Shown piece after piece: positions 1 through 7,331 of a stretch of DNA of 64,000 nucleotides (position 1 is the first letter of the stretch; each line of letters starts with the position of its first letter). The notes under the pieces were generated by a model, which saw only the letters and a program-made list of their open reading frames with translations, had not been told where the DNA came from and ran no database searches. Source of the stretch: JASLQO01 sp002327525 (GTDB lineage Bacteria > Pseudomonadota > Gammaproteobacteria > Pseudomonadales > Azotimanducaceae); contig JASLQO010000032.1 of the NCBI GenBank assembly GCA_030744435.1, positions 62,001-126,000 on the forward strand, given 5' to 3'. The position numbers were made by a program, and so were the translations under genes.

Positions 1-117
1 GCGACAACCGCAGCGCATCAGGAGTTGGCGCAACGAGTTGCCGACTTTTCTGAATGGGGCGCCCGGAGGGGAAGAGGGCTGTTCGAAAACGGTAAGTGTC
101 CGGCAGGTTCCGCTAGA

Positions 118-870
118 TTAGGGGTGGGTATCCGGCGTCTGCTTCAGGCTGGTCAATAATTCGTAGCTTAGATCGCGCTGACGCGTGCTCATGAACGTCA
201 ACTCGTCCGCCTGGTGTGGCCGACTCAGCCAGCGCAGGGAAGAATACGGGCTGTTTTGCGGCAGTTCTTCCGGGCTAGCGCTACAACGAAACAGATGCGT
301 GAGTTGCAGCACGGCGGCTTCGGGCAGCTCCACTTCCGGCGTGCTGCTCACCGCCAGCGTACGCTTGAAGCGCATCTGGGCGATGCCGAGTTCGGCAGCG
401 ATAGTCGCGCCCAACGCATCCTCCCAGTCCTTGCCGACGACCAGATAGGTGCCGGGGTAGCGCCATTTGCCATACTGATGAACGACCAGCAACTGGCGCT
501 TCTCGTTAACGATTGCAGCGCTCTGGTGAACCTGAAAGTAGTCGCGGCCGATGGCCAGCTCATCGCGCACGCGCCGGACGCTCTTCCACAGGTGGCGGCT
601 GATGACGGTGCTGAATTCGAGACCGACACCGTGTTCTTCCACTCGTACTATGGTGGCGTCTACGGTTGGCGTGGACTGGTGCTCTTCCTGATGGATATTC
701 AGCAGCGTCAGCTTGACCTTGGCGCCCGTAGTCAGCGCGGTGTCCGGCAGATCGAGAAAGACTCCGCCTTCGGAGATGTCTCGCGCAAGCGCTCTGACCG
801 TGCCTATGGTTGGGTGGGTCAACTCCACCAGCAGTGGTATCTGTATGCGCGGGTATTTGCGTTTCTCCAT
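118..870 (-). CDS. PilZ domain protein with Nudix-like C-terminal domain
   Basis: The first 100 or so residues look like a c-di-GMP-binding PilZ domain: an RKYPR motif at the N-terminus (RxxxR type) followed by DISEGG (D/NxSxxG type). Residues from about 110 to 245 resemble a Nudix fold, with a strand-rich region, a helix reading EDALGATIAAELGI where a Nudix box would be, and a late LRWLS strand. The REUxEE catalytic acids of a true Nudix box are mostly absent, so this half is probably a binding domain and not a hydrolase. ATG at 870 is preferred; GTG at 873 is also possible. The gene is divergent from clpB. Its role is unknown; a c-di-GMP effector is inferred. Bases 1-117 downstream hold no gene I can support. 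Confidence 0.75.
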   Translation of the reverse strand: MEKRKYPRIQIPLLVELTHPTIGTVRALARDISEGGVFLDLPDTALTTGAKVKLTLLNIHQEEHQSTPTVDATIVRVEEHGVGLEFSTVISRHLWKSVRRVRDELAIGRDYFQVHQSAAIVNEKRQLLVVHQYGKWRYPGTYLVVGKDWEDALGATIAAELGIAQMRFKRTLAVSSTPEVELPEAAVLQLTHLFRCSASPEELPQNSPYSSLRWLSRPHQADELTFMSTRQRDLSYELLTSLKQTPDTHP

Positions 871-963
871 CACCGTCTGTTTACCTTTTTCTCGCCACCC
901 GTGTACCTGGAAGCGTCAGTTCGGGTTTGCGCGCAGCCCACCGGCGCCTCGCAGCGGCAAACC

Positions 964-991
964 ATTGAAATCCTCCGGTATGGCCGCATTG
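964..991 (+). promoter_or_regulatory. Putative sigma-32 (heat-shock) promoter of clpB
   Basis: ATTGAAA at 964-970 and CCGCATTG at 984-991 are separated by 13 bp. This resembles the RpoH consensus (CTTGAAA, 11-16 bp, CCCCATNT). The predicted start would give a leader of roughly 25 nt before the clpB ATG at 1024, with a GAGGTGG stretch at 1014-1020 as a possible ribosome site. clpB is a classic RpoH target, which supports the call, but the -10 match is imperfect. Confidence 0.45.
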
Positions 992-1023
992 TAGCAGCAG
1001 TCCAACAACTTCGAGGTGGCGGG

Positions 1024-3621
1024 ATGCGGCCCGACAAAATGACAAGCAGGCTGCAGAACATGCTGGCAAACGCGCAGTCCCTGGCGTTAGGGCGGGATCA
1101 CGCCTCTCTGGACACCGTCCACCTGCTGGCCGTGCTGGCAGAACCGGGTCCGGGTTCCGTGATGCCACTGCTCACACAAGCGGGTGGCCGCGCAGCGCAG
1201 ATTTCCGACGGTATCAATCAACGGCTCGATGCTGTGGCCACGCTGAGCAGCCCAACCGGCGAGATAGCGCCGACACAACAACTCATGCGTACCCTGGGGC
1301 TTGCGGACAGTTTTGCTCAGAAGGCGGGCGATTCGTTCGTGTCCAGCGAACAGGTATTAAGAGCCATGATGCAGGACGCATCGGTGAGTGCGATGCTCAA
1401 AGAAGCGGGGATCGACGTTACAGCCCTCGAGAAAGCAGTCGGGACCGCACGAGGAGGAGAAAACGTGAACGATCCGAACGCTGAGGAACATCGTGAGGCT
1501 CTGTCGAAATACACCATAGACCTCACCGAACAGGCTGAGCAGGGCAAGCTCGATCCGGTAATCGGGCGTGATGACGAAATCCGCCGCACCATTCAGGTAC
1601 TGCAGCGGCGTACCAAGAACAACCCGGTTCTTATTGGCGAACCCGGCGTCGGCAAGACAGCCATCGTCGAGGGGCTCGCGCAGCGCATCCTCAACGCTGA
1701 GGTTCCAGAGGGCCTCAAGAACAAGCGTATCCTCGCGCTCGACATGGGCGCGCTAATTGCCGGCGCCAAATTCCGCGGCGAGTTCGAAGAACGCCTGAAG
1801 GCCGTACTCAAAGAACTGTCCAAGCAGGAAGGCAACGTGGTGCTGTTCATCGACGAACTGCACACCGTAGTGGGTGCGGGCAAGGCGGAAGGCTCGATGG
1901 ATGCCGGCAACATGCTCAAACCTGCACTTGCACGTGGGGAGTTGCACTGTGTTGGTGCAACCACGCTCGATGAATACCGCCTGTACATCGAGAAGGATGC
2001 CGCGCTCGAGCGTCGCTTTCAGAAAGTGCTGGTGGACGAACCGAGTGTCGAAGACACGGTAGCAATTCTGCGCGGTCTGAAGGAGCGCTATGAACTGCAC
2101 CATGCGGTAGATATCACCGACCCTGCCATCGTGGCTGCGGCGCGACTCTCGCACCGCTACATCACAGACCGACAGCTGCCGGACAAGGCGATCGACCTCA
2201 TCGATGAGGCAGCCAGCCGAATTCGCATGGAGATCGACTCCAAGCCCGAGGCCATGGACAGGCTCGAGCGCCGTCTCATCCAGCACAAGATGGAGGTGGA
2301 GGCGCTGAAGAAAGAGGGTGATGAGGCGAGCAAGCGCCGCCTGTCCGATCTCGAGGCGCTGGTTGCCGAAAGTGAGCGCGAATACGCCGATCTCGAAGAG
2401 GTGTGGAAGGCCGAGAAAGCGTCGCTAAAGGGTGCCCAGCACATCAAGGAGGAACTGGAAGCGCGCCGTGGTGAGTTCGAAGCGGCGAGGCGTGGCGGTG
2501 ATCTGACACGCATGTCAGAGCTGCAATACGGCGTGATTCCGGAACTGGAACAACAGCTCGAAGACGCCTCTCGGCCTCAGGAGCATGAGCTGCTGAGAAA
2601 CAGCGTCAATGAGGAAGAAGTCGGCGAGGTGGTTTCACGCTGGACCGGCATCCCGGTCTCCAAGCTGCTCGAGGGCGAGAAGGAAAAACTGCTGCACCTC
2701 GAGGATGCGCTGCACGAGCGTGTGGTCGGCCAGGCAGAGGCGGTGACACTCGTCTGCGACGCGGTCCGGCGCTCACGCGCCGGGCTCGCCGACCCGAATC
2801 GGCCGAATGGCTCCTTCATGTTCCTCGGGCCCACGGGGGTGGGAAAGACCGAGCTGTGCAAGGCAGTTGCCGAGGTTCTGTTCGACAGTGAGGAAGCACT
2901 ATTGCGCATCGATATGTCGGAGTTCATGGAGAAACATTCCGTTGCCCGCCTCATCGGTGCACCGCCCGGCTATGTCGGTTACGAGGAAGGCGGTTATCTC
3001 ACGGAGAAGGTGCGGCGGCGGCCCTACTCACTGATCCTGCTGGATGAAATCGAGAAAGCCCATCCGGACATATTCAACTTGCTGTTGCAGGTGCTGGACG
3101 ATGGACGCCTCACTGACGGGCACGGCCGTACGGTGGACTTGCGCAACTGCGTGCTGGTGATGACCTCGAATCTCGGTTCCGAGGCTATCCAGGTGATGAC
3201 CGAGAGCGGTGAGGTGGGACGCATCAAAGACACTGTTCTCGGTGTCGTGAGTCAGCACTTCCGGCCGGAGTTTATCAATCGCATCGATGACCTCGTGGTT
3301 TTCCAGCCGTTATCCCGGGAGGAAGTGGGATCCATCGCCACGATTCAGTTCGACATTCTGCGCAAGCGCCTCGCGGACCAGCAGCTCGACGTGCGGCTGG
3401 AAGACGCCGCGGTGGAAGCGCTGGTGGACGAAGGCTACGACCCGGTGTATGGAGCGCGACCGCTCAAGCGGGTCATTCAGAAGCGCGTCGAAAACCCGTT
3501 GGCCAGCAGAATTCTGGCCGGTGAATTTCCACCCGGTACCCTGATCGCGGTCAGCTACGCAGCCGGCGAGTACAGGTTCGCGGGCAATCCCGTGGTGATG
3601 GCGGAGAATGCGGCAGGATGA
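1024..3621 (+). CDS. clpB: ATP-dependent disaggregase ClpB
   Basis: This is the Hsp100 chaperone that works with DnaK to pull apart aggregated proteins in the cytosol. The 865-residue product has the full family layout: Clp N-domain (about 1-145), first AAA+ domain with Walker A GEPGVGKTA near residue 205, a long charged coiled-coil middle domain (about 400-520), and a second AAA+ domain with GPTGVGKTE near residue 602. Sensor regions and the C-terminal ClpB D2 domain follow. ATG at 1024 is chosen because MRPDKMTSRLQN matches the E. coli ClpB N-terminus; the frame is open further upstream, but that part overlaps the divergent PilZ gene and does not resemble ClpB. Confidence 0.97.
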   Translation: MRPDKMTSRLQNMLANAQSLALGRDHASLDTVHLLAVLAEPGPGSVMPLLTQAGGRAAQISDGINQRLDAVATLSSPTGEIAPTQQLMRTLGLADSFAQKAGDSFVSSEQVLRAMMQDASVSAMLKEAGIDVTALEKAVGTARGGENVNDPNAEEHREALSKYTIDLTEQAEQGKLDPVIGRDDEIRRTIQVLQRRTKNNPVLIGEPGVGKTAIVEGLAQRILNAEVPEGLKNKRILALDMGALIAGAKFRGEFEERLKAVLKELSKQEGNVVLFIDELHTVVGAGKAEGSMDAGNMLKPALARGELHCVGATTLDEYRLYIEKDAALERRFQKVLVDEPSVEDTVAILRGLKERYELHHAVDITDPAIVAAARLSHRYITDRQLPDKAIDLIDEAASRIRMEIDSKPEAMDRLERRLIQHKMEVEALKKEGDEASKRRLSDLEALVAESEREYADLEEVWKAEKASLKGAQHIKEELEARRGEFEAARRGGDLTRMSELQYGVIPELEQQLEDASRPQEHELLRNSVNEEEVGEVVSRWTGIPVSKLLEGEKEKLLHLEDALHERVVGQAEAVTLVCDAVRRSRAGLADPNRPNGSFMFLGPTGVGKTELCKAVAEVLFDSEEALLRIDMSEFMEKHSVARLIGAPPGYVGYEEGGYLTEKVRRRPYSLILLDEIEKAHPDIFNLLLQVLDDGRLTDGHGRTVDLRNCVLVMTSNLGSEAIQVMTESGEVGRIKDTVLGVVSQHFRPEFINRIDDLVVFQPLSREEVGSIATIQFDILRKRLADQQLDVRLEDAAVEALVDEGYDPVYGARPLKRVIQKRVENPLASRILAGEFPPGTLIAVSYAAGEYRFAGNPVVMAENAAG

Positions 3622-3638
3622 TCCGTCACCGATATGGA

Positions 3639-3658
3639 TATTGTATGTATATACAGTA
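3639..3658 (+). promoter_or_regulatory. LexA (SOS) box
   Basis: TATTGTATGTATATACAGTA differs from the E. coli LexA consensus TACTGTATATATATACAGTA at two positions. It keeps the ACAG half intact and has TTGT for CTGT in the other half. It overlaps a possible -35 (TTGTAT, 3641-3646) that sits 17 bp from a -10-like TACAGT (3664-3669), so LexA binding would block the promoter directly. The only downstream gene in the right direction is the small ORF starting at 3677. A second TACAGTAG copy lies at 3664-3671. Confidence 0.75.
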
Positions 3659-3676
3659 GTTGGTACAGTAGCCGGC

Positions 3677-4078
3677 ATGGATTTAACGCAGAGCAAGACC
3701 GAAGTGGCCGGTGGGATGTGTATTGACGACGGGCCACAGACACTGCCGTTGTTCGCCGATCTGACCGCCAACACCGGTAAAGGCGATCTGGCTGCTGATG
3801 GCCGGGCGGCGCTCGCCGGTGAGTCGACGGCACAAGGCCACCCCCGGTCTGCTACGGTGTCTTCTCAGGCATCCCTGGCTCATGCCCGTCGTGCTCCGCT
3901 GTTCCGCTCCAGAGCACAGTGCGAGGCCGAACAGCGGCTCGCGCTCCAGCAACGTCATCTGCAGGCCGCAAAACGCCTGTCTCGTAAGATGCGCCAGATG
4001 CCCGGTACGTCGGTGCAGCGTCGTCAGACGGGTCAGGCCATCTGCCGTCACCTGAGGGCCATGCTCAAGCCTGAGTAG
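3677..4078 (+). CDS. Hypothetical small protein under apparent SOS control
   Basis: A 133-residue ORF begins 18 bp after the LexA box and 7 nt after a -10-like TACAGT. I do not recognise the protein. The N-terminal 60 residues are polar and glycine/alanine-rich; the C-terminal half is strongly basic and probably helical, rich in Arg, Gln and Leu (for example EAEQRLALQQRHLQ). No Shine-Dalgarno is visible, so it would be read from a leaderless message. Position is what one expects for a SulA-like or other SOS effector, but no SulA similarity is seen in any frame. The coding status rests on the LexA box and the open frame, so it could be non-coding. It lies between clpB and galU. Confidence 0.4.
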   Translation: MDLTQSKTEVAGGMCIDDGPQTLPLFADLTANTGKGDLAADGRAALAGESTAQGHPRSATVSSQASLAHARRAPLFRSRAQCEAEQRLALQQRHLQAAKRLSRKMRQMPGTSVQRRQTGQAICRHLRAMLKPE

Positions 4079-4221
4079 CGCCAAATCACCACTGTAACGG
4101 GACACGGTAATGTGTGATTTATACCCTTGTAGTGACGAGGCATTTCCTTACCATTCCTGTTGTGAACCCACGCCACGAACACGGCGACAAGGATTGTGTA
4201 GATGTTGGAGATAGATTCGAC

Positions 4222-5052
4222 GTGGACATAAAGAAATGCCTATTCCCGGTCGCCGGTTATGGAACCCGGTTTCTGCCGGTGACCAAGGCCATGCCTAAAG
4301 AAATTCTCCCCATACTGGACAAGCCACTTGTTCAATATGGCGTGGAAGAAGCGGTGGAAGCGGGCCTGAAGGAGATTGGCTTCGTCACGGGTCGCGGTAA
4401 GCGCGCCATAGAAGACCATTTCGACGTGAGCTACGAACTCGAACACCAGATTCAAGGCAGTGGTAAGGAAAAGATGCTGGATGGCATCCGCAATCTGATC
4501 GAGCAGTGCACCTTCTCCTACACACGGCAGATCACGATGCGAGGACTGGGACACGCCATCCTGACAGGCCGCACCGTGGTGGGTGACGAACCGTTTGGCG
4601 TGCTGCTGGCCGACGATCTGTGTTTCGGGGACGAGCAGGGGGTGCTCGCGCAAATGGCCGGGCTGTTCAAGCAGTTTCAGTGCAGTATCGTCGCCATCGA
4701 AGAGGTACCGGCGGAGGAAACGCACAAATATGGTGTGATCGTGGGCGAGCGCCTCAGCGATGGCATCTTCCGTGTGACGGGCATGGTCGAAAAACCACCT
4801 CCCGGCGAGGCACCTTCCAACCTGGCCATTATCGGCCGCTATATTCTCACACCGGATATCTTCGAGATTCTCGAAAGAACCGAACCTGGCAGAAATGGTG
4901 AAATTCAGATTACCGATGCGCTATTGCGCCAGGCGCGTGAGCGCTGTGTTATCGCATACAAGTTCCAGGGCAGGCGCTTCGACTGTGGATCCGTCGAAGG
5001 ATTCGTCGATGCGACCAACTACTGTTACGAGAACCATTACTTGCAACGCTAG
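4222..5052 (+). CDS. galU: UTP--glucose-1-phosphate uridylyltransferase
   Basis: GalU makes UDP-glucose from UTP and glucose 1-phosphate, feeding LPS and exopolysaccharide synthesis. The product (276 aa) starts with the nucleotidyltransferase signature: VAGYGTRFLPVTKAMPKE followed by ILDKPLVQYGVEEA. It also shows GLGHAIL, the LLADDL metal/nucleotide site and a VEKPP segment, all typical of bacterial GalU. GTG at 4222 is chosen because translation from there reproduces the usual short N-terminus before the Gly-rich loop, with GGAG at 4207-4210 as ribosome site. The frame is open back to 4114 without a plausible earlier start. Confidence 0.95.
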   Translation: MDIKKCLFPVAGYGTRFLPVTKAMPKEILPILDKPLVQYGVEEAVEAGLKEIGFVTGRGKRAIEDHFDVSYELEHQIQGSGKEKMLDGIRNLIEQCTFSYTRQITMRGLGHAILTGRTVVGDEPFGVLLADDLCFGDEQGVLAQMAGLFKQFQCSIVAIEEVPAEETHKYGVIVGERLSDGIFRVTGMVEKPPPGEAPSNLAIIGRYILTPDIFEILERTEPGRNGEIQITDALLRQARERCVIAYKFQGRRFDCGSVEGFVDATNYCYENHYLQR

Positions 5053-5075
5053 GTCGCTCCGCTAAGCTTTCGGGC

Positions 5076-6245
5076 ATGTCATACGCTCTCGCGCTGGAGC
5101 GCCTCAAGGCGCGTCCGTGGCAACCCATCGAACTCGACGAACCGGTACCGGTCACACAACTGCCGACCCCGGCGCTTGTGCTGGAGGCGGCCGCGTTGCA
5201 GCGTAATCTCCTGCGCATGCAGAGCTTTCAGGATGCCCACGGCAAAGGTATTCGCCCTCACGCGAAGACGCACAAGACACCCATCATCGCGCTTAAGCAG
5301 ATGCAAAATGGTGCGGTGGGGGTCTGTGCGGCCAAGGTCTCAGAGGCGGCCATGCTGGTGTTTGCTGGTGTCTCGGACGTGCTGGTCACCTCGCCCGTCG
5401 TCTCCGCAGGTAAGATCGGCGTGCTGGCAGAACTCGCCAAGCACACGCGTGAGCTGAAAGTGGTGGTCGACAGTGAGGTGGGCATCGACATGCTGGCAGC
5501 GGGTGTTGCAGATGAGAGCTCAATCGGTGTTCTGGTCGACGTGGACGTCTCCATGGGACGTACCGGGATGCGCGGAGCGCAAGGAGTGGTGAATCTCGCC
5601 CAGCGCGTGGGGGAGAAGCCGAATCTGAGATTCCTGGGCGTGCAACACTACGCCGGACAGATCATGCACGTGCAGAATTACGACGAGCGCCGGCAACGCT
5701 CCCTCGAAACCTGGGCTGGCGTCATGCCGATTCTAGAAGCGCTGCAGCACGCGGGTTGTGAGGTGTCAATCGTGAGCGGTGGTGGTACGGGTACGTACGA
5801 CATCGACTGCGAAGTGCCCGAGATCACAGATCTCCAGGTTGGCAGCTATACGGTCATGGACCGCGAGTATCAGATGATCGGCGCGAGCGATGGCAGAGAG
5901 TTCAACGACTTCGAAATAGCGTTGACGATTGCCGCCACCGCCATCAGCGAGCCAGTACCCGGACGTGCGATGACCGTAGATGGTGGATTCAAGGCGTTCG
6001 CCTCCGACACGGTCACTCCTGCAATTCTCGATTTCGCCGGTGCGGACTTTCGCTTTGGCGGTGACGAACATGGCATTTTGCTGTTGAACAAGGGTACGCA
6101 ACAGCCCGTTCTCGGAGAGGTGCATCGGTTCGTCACGCCACATTGCGATCCTACGATAAATCTACATGACCTCTACTGGATCGAGGATGAGGATGGGATG
6201 ATACGTGGTGCCTGGCCAGTAGCGGCCCGGGGCCTGAGTTGGTAG
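5076..6245 (+). CDS. D-threonine aldolase / D-serine dehydratase family PLP enzyme
   Basis: This 389-residue protein belongs to the fold-type III (alanine racemase-like) PLP family. The N-terminal barrel carries RPHAKTHK, where the first Lys is the expected PLP Schiff-base residue. The C-terminal domain carries TPHCDPT near residue 356; a His-x-Asp pair here matches the metal site of D-threonine aldolases better than the His-x-Cys of eukaryotic D-serine dehydratase. It probably cleaves D-threonine or other D-3-hydroxy amino acids to glycine and an aldehyde. Substrate is inferred. No Shine-Dalgarno is obvious before ATG 5076. It sits 24 bp after galU and 34 bp before exbB. Confidence 0.82.
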   Translation: MSYALALERLKARPWQPIELDEPVPVTQLPTPALVLEAAALQRNLLRMQSFQDAHGKGIRPHAKTHKTPIIALKQMQNGAVGVCAAKVSEAAMLVFAGVSDVLVTSPVVSAGKIGVLAELAKHTRELKVVVDSEVGIDMLAAGVADESSIGVLVDVDVSMGRTGMRGAQGVVNLAQRVGEKPNLRFLGVQHYAGQIMHVQNYDERRQRSLETWAGVMPILEALQHAGCEVSIVSGGGTGTYDIDCEVPEITDLQVGSYTVMDREYQMIGASDGREFNDFEIALTIAATAISEPVPGRAMTVDGGFKAFASDTVTPAILDFAGADFRFGGDEHGILLLNKGTQQPVLGEVHRFVTPHCDPTINLHDLYWIEDEDGMIRGAWPVAARGLSW

Positions 6246-6279
6246 CTCGATTGGAGATGACCATGAGGATAGGACGAGC

Positions 6280-6900
6280 TTGTTAGAGATCATTCAATCC
6301 GGCGGATGGCTGATGGTGCCCATTGTGCTGTGCAGTGTCCTGGCCGCGGCCATTGGCTTTGAGCGTCTTTGGACGCTACAGCGCACGCGTGTTGCGCCCA
6401 GGGAACTGCTGGCGGAAGTGTGGGGTGTGCTCAACAACGGTGAGTACGATGCTCAGAAGTTGCGGGAGTTGCGCAATGCCAATGGGCTCGGACAGGTGTT
6501 TGCCGCCGGTATCACCAACGCCCGGCGCGGGCGGGAGATCATGAAAGAAGCGATGGAGGAAGCTGCCGGTCAGGTGGCGCACGATCTCGAGCGCTATCTC
6601 ACCGCGTTGGGAATCGTCGCTGCGATTGCTCCATTGCTCGGTCTGCTGGGCACCGTCGTTGGCATGATCGACGTATTCAGTGCGCTGATGCTGGAAGGAG
6701 CGGGTAATGCAAATGTGCTGGCTGGTGGTATTTCCACGGCATTGATCACCACGGCCGCCGGCTTGTCGGTTGCCATACCTGCATTGATTTTCCACCGCTT
6801 TCTGCTTCGCCGCGTGGATGAATTGGTCGTCACCATCGAACAGGAGTCTGCCAAGCTGGTCGATATCATGCATGGTGATCAGGAAGATCCGCGCCTGTGA
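6280..6900 (+). CDS. exbB: ExbB/TolQ-family proton channel subunit
   Basis: A 206-residue inner-membrane protein with three predicted helices. The first is near residues 12-30 and two long ones lie around 108-130 and 145-170, carrying the conserved APLLGLLGTVVGMI stretch typical of MotA/TolQ/ExbB channels. With ExbD it would use the proton gradient to energise TonB. Start is TTG at 6280, preceded by AGGA; the next residues LEIIQSGGW are a normal ExbB N-terminus. It overlaps exbD by 4 bp. No tonB gene is adjacent; the same pair precedes msbA/lpxK in many gammaproteobacteria. Confidence 0.92.
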   Translation: MLEIIQSGGWLMVPIVLCSVLAAAIGFERLWTLQRTRVAPRELLAEVWGVLNNGEYDAQKLRELRNANGLGQVFAAGITNARRGREIMKEAMEEAAGQVAHDLERYLTALGIVAAIAPLLGLLGTVVGMIDVFSALMLEGAGNANVLAGGISTALITTAAGLSVAIPALIFHRFLLRRVDELVVTIEQESAKLVDIMHGDQEDPRL

Positions 6901-7331
6901 ACAGGGCGAGCCGGGCACGGATGGAGGTCAACGTCGAGCTGACGCCGTTGATCGACGTCGTCTTCCTGCTGCTGATCTTTTTCATGGTATCCACGACCTT
7001 CATACGCGAAACGCAACTGAAGATCGATCTGCCTGAAGCTTCCGGCGAATTACAGGAGGTCGAAGAAAACGTGATCGAAATCAGCATCAGTCAGCGTGGC
7101 CGCTATTCTGTCAATGGCCGCGTGCTGGCAAACGAGGAGATCGCCACCCTGATACGCGCGCTGCGTGATACCATGGACCAGAGCGGTGACGAGGAGGTTG
7201 TGCGCCGACTGATCGTGACCGCGGATGGCCAGGCGAGTCATCAGTCGGTGGTACGAGCCATGGATGCAGCCGGGAAAGTGGGCCTGACACGCATCAGCAT
7301 CACCACGCGCCAGCCAGACGATGAGATCTGA
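6897..7331 (+). CDS. exbD: ExbD/TolR-family biopolymer transport protein
   Basis: A 144-residue partner of ExbB with a short cytoplasmic N-terminus and one membrane helix (about 15-35) carrying the essential Asp in LTPLIDVVFLLLIFFM. A periplasmic C-terminal domain follows. GTG start overlaps the exbB stop (GTGA), so the two are translationally coupled, and its end overlaps the start of the msbA-lpxK frame by 11 bp. It belongs to a tight envelope operon. Confidence 0.92.
   Translation: MNRASRARMEVNVELTPLIDVVFLLLIFFMVSTTFIRETQLKIDLPEASGELQEVEENVIEISISQRGRYSVNGRVLANEEIATLIRALRDTMDQSGDEEVVRRLIVTADGQASHQSVVRAMDAAGKVGLTRISITTRQPDDEI

Noticed and set aside
1..117. Possible end of a gene entering the window
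   Set aside because: All three plus frames are short and none matches a gene expected here such as pgeF.
214..1023. N-terminal extension of the ClpB frame
   Set aside because: It overlaps the divergent PilZ gene and has no ClpB similarity; MRPDKMTSRLQN at 1024 is the natural start.
3683..4105. Antisense ORF opposite the SOS-boxed gene
   Set aside because: No family resemblance and no promoter or ribosome site; the LexA box points to the plus-strand ORF.
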